DNA of 32,171 nucleotides from Streptomyces boluensis (GCF_009908195.1 NZ_JAAAHS010000035.1:1-32171), one strand, 5' to 3'; positions 1 to 8,627 are shown, counted from the stretch's first letter. The notes: generated by a model not told the origin, from the sequence alone. Numbers and translations are program-made.

Positions 1-171
1 GTACGGGACGGGGGGTCGGCGCGGTGCGGCCGGTGGCCGGAGTTGCGCGGGGACCCTGGGCGCTCTCGTGAATCTGAGGCTCCTCGGGAATGAGAGGCAT
101 GAGTGGTTGTCTATCAAACGCCAGTGCGCAGCCGCACCGGCGGGTGGCACATGAGTGCGACCGGCATGGTG
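1..171. other. window-edge sequence with no supported gene
   Basis: This stretch lies downstream of rnhB, which reads toward the window edge. No reading frame here resembles a known protein or has a convincing ribosome-binding site, and I see no strong hairpin. It may hold the spacer to a gene outside the window. Confidence 0.4.
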
Positions 172-876
172 TCAGAAATCGAAGCCGAGTTGCCCCTCGA
201 TTTCAGGAGTGCCGCCGCTGAGTACCGGGACGCGGTTCTTCTTGAGGTGCCGCCACTTGGGCAGCGCGTCGAGATAGGACCACGACAGCCGGTGATACGG
301 GGTGGGGCCCCGCTCCTCGAGCGCCGCCTTGTGCACCGGCGAGGGGTAGCCCGCATTGGTGCCGAAGGCGAAGTCTGCGTGTTCGGCGTCCAGTTCGGCC
401 ATCATCGCGTCGCGGCGGACCTTGGCGATCACCGAGGCAGCGGCGACAGCGACGCAGGACTGGTCTCCCTTGATGACCGTACGGACCTTCCAGGGAGCGC
501 CGAGGTAGTCGTGCTTGCCGTCGAGGATCACCGCGTCCGGGCGGACCGGCAACCCTTCCAGCGCGCGCACCGCCGCGAGGCGGAGTGCGGCCGTCATGCC
601 GAGCGCGTCGATCTCTTCCGGGGAGGAGTGTCCGAGCGCGTAGGCGGTGACCCAGTCGACGAGCACTTCGGCCAGCTCATCGCGTCGCTTGACGGTGAGG
701 AGCTTGGAGTCGGTGAGCCCGGCGGGCGGTCGACGCAGTCCGGTGATCGCCGCGCAGACGGTGACGGGCCCGGCCCAGGCGCCGCGTCCCACTTCGTCGA
801 CCCCGGCGACGAGCTTCGCTCCGGTGGTAGCCCGAAGGGAGCGCTCGACGGTGTGGGTGGGTGCTTCGTACGGCAT
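172..876 (-). CDS. rnhB: ribonuclease HII
   Basis: A 234-residue protein that cleaves the RNA strand of RNA-DNA hybrids and starts removal of single ribonucleotides misincorporated into DNA, in the cytoplasm. The family signature DEVGRG lies at residues 27-32 and supplies the first two acidic metal ligands (D27, E28). Further acidic residues fall in LDGKHDYL (D119) and IKGDQS (D138), matching the four-carboxylate site of type 2 RNases [13 protein letters not shown] (145-156) is also typical. Length is normal for the family. The ATG at 876 is chosen because it leaves the usual short lead-in before the first motif, although no strong Shine-Dalgarno sequence precedes it. The nearest upstream gene on the strand is 374 bp away, so it probably has its own promoter. 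Confidence 0.96.
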   Translation of the reverse strand: MPYEAPTHTVERSLRATTGAKLVAGVDEVGRGAWAGPVTVCAAITGLRRPPAGLTDSKLLTVKRRDELAEVLVDWVTAYALGHSSPEEIDALGMTAALRLAAVRALEGLPVRPDAVILDGKHDYLGAPWKVRTVIKGDQSCVAVAAASVIAKVRRDAMMAELDAEHADFAFGTNAGYPSPVHKAALEERGPTPYHRLSWSYLDALPKWRHLKKNRVPVLSGGTPEIEGQLGFDF

Positions 877-1250
877 GGCGCCAGACAGGTTACGCCGCTT
901 GATGGGCAGCGCGACACCCCGGTACCCGGAACGATCGGCTCAGCCCTCGACGCCCGCCCCCAGCGCCACCCCGGCAACCTGCCGAGGCCCCAGAAGAGGC
1001 TCCAGGAAACGGCACCCCAACCACCACGGAGCCCACACCAACACCGGCAATAAAATTGCATGCGCGAACGAACGAGGAGCGGAGGAATGACGGAAGTGAG
1101 GCGGAGGGATGACCACCTCAAGGGCCACTCAGGTCGACGAGTCGACAAACAGGCAGGGCATGAGAGGCAGGCCACCGGACGGCCAGACAGGCACATGTCC
1201 AGGGAGTTGGACAACCAGGCACTCAGAAGCCGACCAGCGCCCCGCCAGCC
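877..1250. other. 374-bp intergenic region between rnhB and the ADP-ribosylglycohydrolase gene
   Basis: It should contain the rnhB promoter, but I cannot place one with confidence. The clearest structure is a small AT-rich inverted repeat at 1047-1059 (GCAAT-AAA-ATTGC), conspicuous in such GC-rich surroundings. Two short open frames were considered. One is a GTG-started minus-strand frame of 62 codons (940-1128) with a Trp/Leu-rich hydrophobic centre. The other is a plus-strand frame from 1087 behind GGAGGA. Neither resembles a known family, and the second runs antisense into the neighbouring gene, so I call neither. Confidence 0.4.
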
Positions 1251-2156
1251 TCAGAGCAGCGCCGGCGACCACTCAGGCAGCGCCTCAGTTTGCTCAAGCC
1301 AAGCATCAGGCGGCATCGTCGTGCCGGTGGAGGACACCACTCCGCCCACGATCGCGCAGGTCGTGTCCATGTCGCCGCCGACCTGCGCGGTCGTCCAGAA
1401 CGCCTGCTCGTAGTCGCCGAGCGAGCGGGCCGCGGACCAGAGCGCGAAGGGCACGGTGTCGTGCGCGGTGGTGCGGCGGCCGCAGCCGAGGACCGCCGCG
1501 ACGGTGGTGGCGTCGTTGTAGTCGAGCATGTCCCGGGCCCGCCGGAGGCCGGCACCAACCGCGCTGCGCGGTACGAGCGCGATGACGCCGTCCAGCAGGT
1601 CCGCGGGCGTGGGCGGTCCCGACGGATCGGCGGCGAGCGCAGCGGCCGCGGCCACGGCCATCGCGCCGACGACGGCTTCCCGGTGCTGGTGCGTGGGGTA
1701 CGCCGAGATCTCCGCTTGGTGCGTGGCCTGCTCCGGATCGTCCGCGTACCAGGCACCGAGGGGTGCGATCCGCATGGCCGCACCGTTACCCCAGGAGCCC
1801 TGGCCCTTGAACAGCGAGGACGCGAGCTCGCGCCAGTCGCCGCCCTCCCGGATCAAGCGGAGCAGCCGGTTCACCGCAGGCCCGTAACCCCGGTCGAAGT
1901 CATGGTGCTCGGCGAACGACCTGGCCAGTACGTCCTGGTCGATTCGTCCGTGCGCGACCAGAACGGCGAGCACGGAGCAGGCCATCTCGGTGTCGTCGGT
2001 CCACTGCCAGGGCCCTGGCGGCAGTTCTCGACGCTTGAGAAGCGGATAGTTCGCCGGAACGAAGAACTGGGAACCGAGAGCGTCCCCCACCGCGAGCCCG
2101 CGCAGGGCGGCGAGTGCGCGCTCCAGGCGCTGCTGGGAAGAGGAGTCAGCGATCAT
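1251..2156 (-). CDS. ADP-ribosylglycohydrolase family protein (DraG/ARH-like)
   Basis: A 301-residue soluble protein of the ADP-ribosylglycohydrolase family, whose members remove ADP-ribose from modified proteins or small molecules using a two-metal (usually Mg) centre. The metal-binding motifs are present: GDALGSQF near the N terminus (24-31), WTDDTEMA (52-59) and GGDMDTT (260-266) near the C terminus. GNGAAMRIAPLG (123-134) is also a family hallmark. Length fits a single complete domain. The native substrate cannot be told from sequence; no ADP-ribosyltransferase gene is visible nearby. The ATG at 2156 opens the frame just before the first conserved helix. The gene is 147 bp from the phosphatase gene upstream on the same strand, so cotranscription is possible but not shown. 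Confidence 0.9.
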   Translation of the reverse strand: MIADSSSQQRLERALAALRGLAVGDALGSQFFVPANYPLLKRRELPPGPWQWTDDTEMACSVLAVLVAHGRIDQDVLARSFAEHHDFDRGYGPAVNRLLRLIREGGDWRELASSLFKGQGSWGNGAAMRIAPLGAWYADDPEQATHQAEISAYPTHQHREAVVGAMAVAAAAALAADPSGPPTPADLLDGVIALVPRSAVGAGLRRARDMLDYNDATTVAAVLGCGRRTTAHDTVPFALWSAARSLGDYEQAFWTTAQVGGDMDTTCAIVGGVVSSTGTTMPPDAWLEQTEALPEWSPALL

Positions 2157-2303
2157 GGCTCTGCCACTCTATCGGGTGTTCCGTCCGTTCCACCGGGCGC
2201 GCTTCGCACCGTAAGCACCCCGAGGCAAATCCCACACGCCGCCCCACTCCGACCCTCACGCCGACCAGCGCGACAGCCCACGCGAAAGCAGCGCGGCAGC
2301 CCG

Positions 2304-2963
2304 CTACCGAATCCGGTCGTACGTCTCCGGTTCCCGCCAGCGGACGAACGGCCGGTCGAGCGAGTACCGGCCGTCCTCGCCGAGCACCAGCGAGCGGATC
2401 TCGGCGTTCCCGGGGTTGGACAGCGCCTCGAACTCGGCGACCGACCAGTGGAACCAGCGCATGCAGAACAGCCGCATGGTCAGGCCGTGGGTGACCAGGA
2501 GGACGTTCTGCGGATGGTCGGGCGCCTCGAAGCTGCGGTAGAGGCTCTCCAGGAACGCGCCCACGCGGTCGTACACATCGGCACCGGATTCGCCCTGCGC
2601 GAAGCGGTAGAAGAAGTGCCCGTAGGCGTCGCGGTAGGCCTTCTGCAGGCGTACGTCGTCACGGTCCTGCCAGTTTCCCCAGTCCTGCTCGCGCAGCCGG
2701 GGCTCCTCGCGCACCCGGATCCGGGCCGCGTCCAGGTCGAAGGCGCGCAGCGTCTCAAGCGTGCGGCGGTACGGCGAGACGTAGACGCTGACCCGCTCCT
2801 CGCCGAAGAGTTCGCGCAGCCGCACGCCGGTGGCCTCGGCCTGGCGGTGGCCCGTATCGGTCAGGCGCAGGGCGTGATCGGGCTCCCGCTCGTAGACGGT
2901 GTCGTCGGCATTGCCTTCTGACTCTCCGTGCCGGACGAGGACGATGCGCCGAGGACGTGCCAT
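2304..2963 (-). CDS. histidine phosphatase family protein (phosphoglycerate-mutase-like)
   Basis: A 219-residue protein of the histidine phosphatase superfamily. The phosphohistidine motif RHGES is at residues 11-15 (H12 being the nucleophile) and the second catalytic His lies in LLVTHGLTMRL (H159). SPYRRTLET (63-71) carries the Arg that binds phosphate. A 90-102 segment beginning LREQDWGNW matches the region that provides the acid residue. Family members act on sugar phosphates, phosphoglycerate, cofactor phosphates or proteins; the substrate is not predictable here. There is no signal peptide, so it is cytoplasmic. The start at 2963 puts the motif 11 residues in, as usual. Its upstream neighbour on the strand is the YdbC-like gene, 136 bp away. 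Confidence 0.92.
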   Translation of the reverse strand: MARPRRIVLVRHGESEGNADDTVYEREPDHALRLTDTGHRQAEATGVRLRELFGEERVSVYVSPYRRTLETLRAFDLDAARIRVREEPRLREQDWGNWQDRDDVRLQKAYRDAYGHFFYRFAQGESGADVYDRVGAFLESLYRSFEAPDHPQNVLLVTHGLTMRLFCMRWFHWSVAEFEALSNPGNAEIRSLVLGEDGRYSLDRPFVRWREPETYDRIR

Positions 2964-3073
2964 GCCGAAACCCTAGATCGGACGATCGCACCGTGGTCAA
3001 CCGAGTCGGCCTCAGCACCCGTCCGGCGTACGCGCGCACCGAGCCGGAAGCACGCGGAACACCACGGACTTGC

Positions 3074-3103
3074 ACGGAGCTACACGGAGCTACGCGGAAC
3101 TAC
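3074..3103. repeat. three tandem 10-bp repeats
   Basis: ACGGAGCTAC occurs at 3074-3083 and 3084-3093, followed by the variant GCGGAACTAC at 3094-3103. The array sits between the phosphatase and YdbC-like genes and overlaps the stop codon of the latter. It looks like a simple slippage product; I know of no function. Confidence 0.8.
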
Positions 3104-3705
3104 ACCGTCCAGGACGGTTCGAGCTGGACCACGTCCCCGTTCAGAGCTGCCACATCGGCCTCCGTCTGCGCCCGCAGGGTGAGCCGCTCCACGCGTTCGA
3201 CCTGGTACTTGCCGTACTCGGCGGTCGACTGCCACATGGAGAGCACGAGGAACTCATGGCCGGGCGCCTCACCGAACAGCCCGCGGACCATGCCGGGGGA
3301 GCCCGCCATCGCGGGGTTCCAGATCTTCTCCTGTACGAGGGCGAAGTGCTCGACGCGTTCCTCCCGCACCGTGCAGTGCGCAAGGCGCACCACATCGGCG
3401 TCGGTGAAGTGCGGTTCGAAGCCGGTCTTCACGTCGAAGCGGTGGTCGAAGAGTTTGACCTGGAGGTCTTTGTACGTGCCTGCCTGCGCGGCGTGCAGCC
3501 GGTCGTGCGAGCGGGCCATGAAGGAGTCGTAGAACGCCCGGCTCTCCCAGAACGATATGACGTGGACGGTGTCCGGCCGCCGACGGCTCCACCCACCGCC
3601 CTGTCCTCGAAACCCCGGCTCTCCCAGAAGCCCCGCCCACTTTCGCTGTCCCCGCTCGAACCCCCGGCGGTCCACCACGGTGCAGCGAATCCACTTGACC
3701 AGCAC
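3100..3705 (-). CDS. YdbC/DUF4937-like protein with two ABM-type ferredoxin-fold halves
   Basis: A 201-residue protein of unknown function. It resembles the YdbC (DUF4937) family: residues 1-95 begin MLVKWIRCTVVDR and contain VHVISFWESRAFYDSFMARSHD, like the antibiotic-biosynthesis-monooxygenase fold. The second half (about 100-201) repeats the pattern with VLSMWQSTAEYGKYQVERVERL, so the protein is probably a tandem of two small alpha-beta barrels. No catalytic residue can be assigned. The start is GTG at 3705, behind AGGATGG. An upstream ATG at 3713 is out of frame. It is divergent from the terD-like gene, with 145 bp between the two starts holding promoters for both. Family membership is from pattern recognition and should be checked with a profile search. 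Confidence 0.75.
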   Translation of the reverse strand: MLVKWIRCTVVDRRGFERGQRKWAGLLGEPGFRGQGGGWSRRRPDTVHVISFWESRAFYDSFMARSHDRLHAAQAGTYKDLQVKLFDHRFDVKTGFEPHFTDADVVRLAHCTVREERVEHFALVQEKIWNPAMAGSPGMVRGLFGEAPGHEFLVLSMWQSTAEYGKYQVERVERLTLRAQTEADVAALNGDVVQLEPSWTV

Positions 3706-3850
3706 CGCGCCATCCTATGCCGCGGAGCGTGTCGCGGGTCACTGCCTGTGGACAGACGATCCCCCGGTTGTCAGAGGCAGGCCGTAACGTGTCTCATCGG
3801 ACCTGACCATGTGAGGGAACATCAACTCACCGTCCAGGAGGGGGAGTCCA

Positions 3851-4378
3851 GTGAGCAGCGTGAAGAAGGGCCTCGGCAAGGTCGAGGTGTCCCTGAGGTG
3901 GGACCCGAGCCCGATGGGGTCGCCGGAGCACGACTTGGACATCGTCGCGGCGGCGTACACGACGGGCGCCGGCTACGCCGATCCGGAGTACGTGGTGCAC
4001 TTCGACAGCCGTTCCCCGGACGGCACGATCAACCTCAACCGCGACAGCCGCACGGGCCAGGGTTTTGGCTACGACGAGGTCATGACGCTGGAGTTCGACC
4101 GGCTCGCGGCCACGTACACCCGGGTCGTGGTGGGTGTGGTGATACAGCAGAACGAAGACCGGAAGACGTTCGGCGACATCGCCAACACGGGCGTGCGGAT
4201 CGCCGAGGGATACACGGAGTTGGCGACCAGCGACCTCGGTGAGGCCGCGGGCGGCACGGCGGCGACGATCGCCGAGTTCACCCGGGACGAGAGCGGGACC
4301 TGGGAGTTCCGCTTCTCGATCCGCGGCTTCGACGCCGACCCCACCACGTTCACCACCCAGCTGGGCGCGCTCACCTGA
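3851..4378 (+). CDS. TerD-family calcium-binding stress protein
   Basis: A 175-residue protein of the TerD/TerZ/CABP1 family, associated with tellurite and chemical stress resistance and calcium binding; Streptomyces carry several copies. The conserved core is present: HDLDIVAAAY (27-36), then an Asp-rich loop with FDSRSPDGTINLNRDSRTG and YDEVMTLEFD, followed by VVVGVVIQQ. The Asp residues of this loop are the ones that bind calcium in characterised homologues. The protein is slightly shorter at the N terminus than typical TerD (about 190 residues). The GTG at 3851 is preceded by a very strong purine-rich site (AGGAGGGGGAG, about 3837-3847). It stands alone, without terA, terB or terC, and converges on nrdJ across a hairpin. 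Confidence 0.9.
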   Translation: MSSVKKGLGKVEVSLRWDPSPMGSPEHDLDIVAAAYTTGAGYADPEYVVHFDSRSPDGTINLNRDSRTGQGFGYDEVMTLEFDRLAATYTRVVVGVVIQQNEDRKTFGDIANTGVRIAEGYTELATSDLGEAAGGTAATIAEFTRDESGTWEFRFSIRGFDADPTTFTTQLGALT

Positions 4379-4465
4379 CCGCCGGGCACGGCGACACGGC
4401 ACCCAGCGGCACAGCACACGACAGCTCAGCGCACGGCAGCTCTGCGTACGGCATACGCGCAAACG

Positions 4466-4507
4466 CCGAGGGGCGGTGAACCGGTCTCCCGGTCCACCGC
4501 CCCTCGG
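4466..4507. terminator. bidirectional terminator between the TerD gene and nrdJ
   Basis: A perfect 13-bp inverted repeat (4466-4478 pairs with 4495-4507) encloses an additional 5-bp stem, ACCGG/CCGGT (4480-4484 with 4489-4493), around a TCTC loop. It lies between convergent genes, so it can serve both strands. There is no long T run, which is usual for Streptomyces terminators. Confidence 0.85.
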
Positions 4508-4566
4508 AAAGCGACGGTCACGACACTCGGCGGCCGGTCAACTCAGCCGCCGAGCACGTCACTTGC

Positions 4567-7458
4567 TCAGCTGCACCCGCTCGTCGAGCCGCAGCCCTCG
4601 CAGATGTAGCAGGAGCCGGCCCGCTGCATCTTGGTGCCGCAGGAGAAGCAGAGCGGGGCGTCGGCCTGGATGCCCAGCTGCATCTCGACGAGCTCCGCGG
4701 AGGTGTGCGCCTCCTTGGGGGCCGCGGCGGTCTCGGCCTGCGGGGCGGTGACCGACTTCAGGATCTCCTGGGCCCGCGGGGCGGACTGCGCCAGGGACTC
4801 GACGTCGACCTCGTCCTCGTCGGCGGACTGCTCGTACGAACCCGTCTCCAGGTGACGCTGACGCTCCTCGGCGGAGTGGATGCCGAGCGCGGAGCGGGTC
4901 TCGAAGGGCAGGAAGTCGAGCGCCAGGCGGCGGAAGATGTAGTCGACGATCGACTGCGCCATCCGCACGTCCGGGTCGTCCGTCATGCCGGCCGGCTCGA
5001 AGCGCATGTTGGTGAACTTCGAGACGTAGGTCTCCAGCGGAACGCCGTACTGCAGACCGACCGAGACGGCGATGGAGAAGGCGTCCATCATGCCCGCGAG
5101 GGTGGAGCCCTGCTTGGACATCTTCAGGAAGACCTCACCGAGACCGTCGTCCGGGTAGGAGTTGGCGGTCATGTACCCCTCGGCGCCACCGACCGTGAAG
5201 GAGGTGGTGATCCCCGGGCGGCCCTTCGGGAGGCGCTTGCGGACCGGGCGGTACTCGACGACCTTCTCGACCGCCTCGCGGATGGTCTCCTCGGTCTTCG
5301 CGGTGACCTCGGCCTTCTCCTGCTCCTTCTTCTTCGCGGAGAGGGGCTGGCCGACCTTGCAGTTGTCGCGGTAGATGGCGAGCGCCTTGACGCCCATCTT
5401 CCACGCCTCGAAGTAGACCTCTTCGACGTCCTCGACGGTGGCGGTCTCCGGGAGGTTGACCGTCTTGGAGAGGGCGCCGGAGATCCACGGCTGGATCGCG
5501 GCCATCATGCGGACGTGGCCCATCGCGGAGATGGAACGCTCGCCCATGGCGCAGTCGAAGACCTCGTAGTGCTCGGTCTTCAGGCTCGGGGCGTCGATCA
5601 CATTGCCGTTCTCGGCGATGTGGGCGACGATCGCCTCGATCTGCTCCTCCTGGTAGCCCAGGCGGCGCAGGGCCTGCGGGACGGTGCCGTTGACGATCTG
5701 CATCGAGCCGCCGCCGACCAGCTTCTTGAACTTGACCAGCGCGAGGTCGGGCTCAAGTCCCGTGGTGTCGCAGGACATCGCGAGACCGATGGTGCCGGTC
5801 GGGGCGATGACCGAGGCCTGCGAGTTACGGAAGCCGTTCTTCTCGCCGAGGCGGACGACGTCCTGCCAGGCCTCCGTGGCGGCGGCCCAGACGGGGGTGT
5901 CCAGGTCGTCCATGCGGACGGCCTTGGCGTTGGCGTCGGCGTGCTGCTTCATGACGCGCTTGTGCGGCGTCGCGTTCTTGGCGTAACCGTCGTACGCGCC
6001 GACCACGGCGGCGAGTTCGGCGGAGCGCTTGTACGACGTGCCCGTCATCAGGGAGGTGATGGCGCCGGCGAGCGCGCGGCCGCCGTCGGAGTCGTACGCG
6101 TGGCCGGTCGCCATCAGCAGGGCGCCGAGGTTGGCGTAGCCGATGCCGAGCTGGCGGAAGGCGCGGGTGTTCTCGCCGATCTTCTGCGTCGGGAAGTCCG
6201 CGAAGCAGATGGAGATGTCCATCGCGGTGATGACCAGCTCGACGACCTTGGCGAAGCGCTCGGACTCGAAGGACTGGTTGCCCAGGCCGTCGTCCTTGAG
6301 GAACTTCATCAGGTTCAGCGAGGCGAGGTTGCACGAGGTGTTGTCCAGGTGCATGTACTCACTGCACGGGTTCGAGCCGTTGATGCGGCCGGACTCCGGG
6401 CAGGTGTGCCAGGCGTTGATGGTGTCGTCGTACTGGATGCCGGGGTCGGCGCAGGCCCAGGCGGCCTCGGCCATCTTGCGGAAGAGGGACTTCGCCTCGA
6501 CCTCTTCGATGACGTCGCCGGTCATGCGGGCACGCAGACCGAACTTGGAGCCGGACTCCACGGCCTTCATGAACTCGTCGTTCACGCGGACCGAGTTGTT
6601 GGCGTTCTGGTACTGGACGGACGTGATGTCGTCGCCGCCCAGGTCCATGTCGAAGCCCGCGTCACGCAGTGCGCGGATCTTCTCCTCCTCCGTCACCTTG
6701 GTCTCGATGAAGCCCTCGATGTCGGGGTGGTCGACGTCGAGGATGACCATCTTGGCCGCGCGGCGGGTGGCGCCACCGGACTTGATGGTTCCGGCGGAGG
6801 CGTCGGCACCGCGCATGAAGGAGACCGGACCCGAGGCGTTGCCGCCCGAGGACAGCAGCTCCTTGGAGGAACGGATACGGGAGAGGTTCAGGCCGGCACC
6901 GGAGCCGCCCTTGAAGATCATGCCCTCTTCCTTGTACCAGTCGAGGATCGACTCCATGGAGTCGTCGACGGCCAGGATGAAGCAGGCGGAGACCTGCTGC
7001 GGCTGGGGCGTACCGACGTTGAACCACACCGGGGAGTTGAAGCTGAAGATCTGGTGCAGGAGGGCGTAAGCCAGCTCGTGCTCGAAGATCTCGGCGTCAG
7101 CGGGCGAGGCGAAGTAGCTGTAGTCCTCGCCGGCCTTCCGATACGTCTTCACGATGCGGTCGATCAGCTGCTTGAGGCCGGTCTCGCGCTGCGGGGTGCC
7201 GACGGCACCGCGGAAGTACTTGCTGGTGACGATGTTGACCGCGTTCACCGACCAGAAGTCGGGGAACTCGACGCCACGCTGCTCGAAATTGACCGAGCCG
7301 TCGCGCCAGTTGGTCATGACGACGTCACGACGCTCCCACTGCACCTCGTCGTACGGATGCACGCCGGGGGTGGTGTGGATGCGCTCGATGCGCAGACCCT
7401 TGCTCTTGGACCCCTTGGAACGGGAACCTCGTGCCGGGCCGCTCGCCGTCTCTGTCAT
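4567..7458 (-). CDS. nrdJ: class II (adenosylcobalamin-dependent) ribonucleotide reductase
   Basis: A 963-residue vitamin-B12-dependent reductase that converts ribonucleotides to deoxyribonucleotides without oxygen. The thiyl-radical cysteine lies in the N-x-C-x-E motif NPCSE (C365, E367). The redox pair is C159 (QVSACFILAVDDS) and C376 (DNTSCNLASLNL), and the 11-residue distance C365-C376 matches the spacing in the Lactobacillus enzyme. The C terminus (about 934-963) has a CxxC-rich segment with LCFSCG, SCYICEGCG and a final GCS, which looks like a zinc ribbon or an electron-relay tail. The frame stays open upstream to 7515, but the ATG at 7458 follows GGGAGGCGGC and is the likely start. nrdR lies 164 bp upstream on the same strand, as in the known Streptomyces nrdRJ operon, so NrdR should control it. 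Confidence 0.96.
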   Translation of the reverse strand: MTETASGPARGSRSKGSKSKGLRIERIHTTPGVHPYDEVQWERRDVVMTNWRDGSVNFEQRGVEFPDFWSVNAVNIVTSKYFRGAVGTPQRETGLKQLIDRIVKTYRKAGEDYSYFASPADAEIFEHELAYALLHQIFSFNSPVWFNVGTPQPQQVSACFILAVDDSMESILDWYKEEGMIFKGGSGAGLNLSRIRSSKELLSSGGNASGPVSFMRGADASAGTIKSGGATRRAAKMVILDVDHPDIEGFIETKVTEEEKIRALRDAGFDMDLGGDDITSVQYQNANNSVRVNDEFMKAVESGSKFGLRARMTGDVIEEVEAKSLFRKMAEAAWACADPGIQYDDTINAWHTCPESGRINGSNPCSEYMHLDNTSCNLASLNLMKFLKDDGLGNQSFESERFAKVVELVITAMDISICFADFPTQKIGENTRAFRQLGIGYANLGALLMATGHAYDSDGGRALAGAITSLMTGTSYKRSAELAAVVGAYDGYAKNATPHKRVMKQHADANAKAVRMDDLDTPVWAAATEAWQDVVRLGEKNGFRNSQASVIAPTGTIGLAMSCDTTGLEPDLALVKFKKLVGGGSMQIVNGTVPQALRRLGYQEEQIEAIVAHIAENGNVIDAPSLKTEHYEVFDCAMGERSISAMGHVRMMAAIQPWISGALSKTVNLPETATVEDVEEVYFEAWKMGVKALAIYRDNCKVGQPLSAKKKEQEKAEVTAKTEETIREAVEKVVEYRPVRKRLPKGRPGITTSFTVGGAEGYMTANSYPDDGLGEVFLKMSKQGSTLAGMMDAFSIAVSVGLQYGVPLETYVSKFTNMRFEPAGMTDDPDVRMAQSIVDYIFRRLALDFLPFETRSALGIHSAEERQRHLETGSYEQSADEDEVDVESLAQSAPRAQEILKSVTAPQAETAAAPKEAHTSAELVEMQLGIQADAPLCFSCGTKMQRAGSCYICEGCGSTSGCS

Positions 7459-7622
7459 GCCGCCTCCCTGTATCGGGCTAAAACGCCCTGAAGTGCCACG
7501 TTCTTCCCATGGCACGGTGTGTGTCTGATGCCGTGGACGCCGCTTGCGCCGCCCATGACAGGTCTTGGATCGCCGCCTCGCCGGCGCTGGAACGGCCCTC
7601 AGGTTCCGTTCCGCGCCGCCGG

Positions 7623-8162
7623 TCAGTCGGCGGCGTTGGCGGGCACGGGGACTTCGACCGTCCCTGCGAACCCGCTGTCGGCCTGTTGGCCTTCGTCGTT
7701 CTCACCATGCGCGGAGCGACGCTGCTCCCTGAGTTCCGCGATGGCACTCTCGAAGTCTTCGAGCGAGTCGAACGCCCGGTACACGGACGCGAATCGCAGG
7801 TAGGCGACGAGGTCGAGCTCACGCAGCGGACCGAGTATGGCCAGGCCCACGTCGTGGGTGGTCAGCTCGGCGCTGCCGGTGGCACGCACCGCCTCCTCGA
7901 CCCGCTGGCCGAGTTGGGCGAGAGCGTCCTCGGTCACCGGTCGCCCCTGGCATGCCTTGCGCACACCATTGATGACCTTGGTACGACTGAAAGGTTCGGT
8001 CACCCCGCTGCGCTTGATCACCATCAGCGAGCAGGTCTCCACGGTCGTGAAACGACGGGAGCAGTCCGGGCACTGACGGCGCCTGCGGATCGACGTGCCG
8101 TCGTCCGTGGTGCGACTGTCGACGACGCGGCTGTCGGGGTGCCTGCAGAAGGGGCAGTGCAT
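7623..8162 (-). CDS. nrdR: transcriptional repressor NrdR
   Basis: A 179-residue regulator that senses ATP/dATP and represses ribonucleotide reductase genes when dNTP supply is sufficient. An N-terminal zinc ribbon uses C3, C6, C31 and C34 (CPFC and CPDC); [15 protein letters not shown] is the family signature. The following ATP-cone domain (about 46-136) starts with VIKRSG and ends with VYRAFDS. The remaining tail of about 35 residues is polar and poorly conserved. The frame is open to 8303, but the ATG at 8162 gives the canonical MHCPFC start and has GGAGG eight bases upstream. It is the first gene of the nrdR-nrdJ unit and is divergent from lexA. Candidate NrdR boxes upstream (8304-8350) point to autoregulation. 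Confidence 0.96.
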   Translation of the reverse strand: MHCPFCRHPDSRVVDSRTTDDGTSIRRRRQCPDCSRRFTTVETCSLMVIKRSGVTEPFSRTKVINGVRKACQGRPVTEDALAQLGQRVEEAVRATGSAELTTHDVGLAILGPLRELDLVAYLRFASVYRAFDSLEDFESAIAELREQRRSAHGENDEGQQADSGFAGTVEVPVPANAAD

Positions 8163-8303
8163 GGTTCCCCAACCCTCCTTCACAGCACGACTGAATGGCC
8201 TCGAAGCGGGCCTTGAACCCCTCGAAGCAGCCCCAAGCATAGGCGATGGCCGAGGCCCGAGAAGACCAAGGACCACAACTTCTGGGCGGCTGCGCCAATC
8301 CAA

Positions 8304-8319
8304 CCACTAGATCTGGGGT
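8304..8319. promoter_or_regulatory. NrdR box 1 upstream of nrdRJ
   Basis: The 16-mer CCACTAGATCTGGGGT matches all six most conserved positions of the published NrdR consensus acaCwAtATaTwGwgt (C4, A6, A8, T9, T11, G13). It lies about 142 bp upstream of the nrdR start and is centred on the palindrome AGATCT. Repressor binding is inferred. Confidence 0.72.
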
Positions 8320-8334
8320 TTGGCTTCTCTTTCG

Positions 8335-8350
8335 ACACCAAAGCGTGTCG
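8335..8350. promoter_or_regulatory. possible second NrdR box
   Basis: ACACCAAAGCGTGTCG has a near-perfect left half of the NrdR consensus (acaC-A-A) and a conserved G at position 13, but a poor right half. Its centre is 31 bp from that of box 1, which fits the roughly three-helical-turn spacing of paired NrdR boxes. The same bases contain a separate perfect dyad, GACAC-N6-GTGTC (8334-8349). Confidence 0.4.
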
Positions 8351-8549
8351 TGCGGCAGGGCCGTCGACGAGGGTACGCGAAGGGGGTTGAGCTCAACCTG
8401 CGAGGTCTCGGATGGCACACTGGAAACACCATCGCGGGGAGCTCGACTCCAGCGCTGGAGCGTAGCGTGATGAACCGAATTGCCGTTCGGTCGGGCAACA
8501 GCCATACACCCAGACGCATGATCACGTCAGGTCGTCTGCGTTTTTTCAC

Positions 8550-8565
8550 TCGAACGTGTGTTTGG
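8550..8565. promoter_or_regulatory. LexA (SOS) box upstream of lexA
   Basis: TCGAACGTGTGTTTGG fits the Gram-positive/actinobacterial SOS box TCGAAC-N4-GTTCGA with mismatches in the right half (GTTTGG). It lies 63 bp upstream of the lexA GTG start, the expected position for autorepression. A weak promoter, TTTGGC-N16-TACTAC (8561-8588), would overlap the box, but it is a poor match and only a suggestion. Confidence 0.75.
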
Positions 8566-8627
8566 CGCAACCTTTCGAAAGCTACTACCGTTGTCCAGCT
8601 AGGGAGAACATCTCGAGAGGGGCCGCC

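Larger units (their letters stand above)
8163..8627. promoter_or_regulatory. divergent nrdR / lexA control region
   Basis: This 465-bp non-coding region separates the divergent nrdR and lexA starts. Toward nrdR lie a strong and a weaker NrdR box (separate entries). Close to lexA lies a LexA box. The two halves are about 200 bp apart, so each operator probably acts on its own promoter. No coding frame in the region resembles a protein. Confidence 0.7.

Noticed and set aside
940..1128. Small hydrophobic minus-strand frame upstream of rnhB
   Set aside because: GTG start without a ribosome-binding site, no family resemblance, and only 62 codons.
1087..1413. Plus-strand open frame behind GGAGGA in the rnhB gap
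   Set aside because: It has low-complexity sequence, no recognisable domain, and runs antisense into the ADP-ribosylglycohydrolase gene.
3851..4378. Tellurite-resistance or phage-defence ter operon
   Set aside because: Only one TerD-family gene is present, with no terA, terB, terC or associated genes around it.
4705..7491. Long plus-strand open frame of 928 codons opposite nrdJ
   Set aside because: It is a mirror frame caused by GC-rich codon structure; its product is Arg/Asp/Gly/Leu repeats with no domain, while the minus strand encodes full-length NrdJ.
7459..7622. Possible cobalamin riboswitch before nrdJ
   Set aside because: The leader has only small hairpins (GTGCCA/TGGCAC at 7493-7515) and no recognisable B12 box. 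The gene is also the B12-dependent enzyme, and control by NrdR is a better fit.
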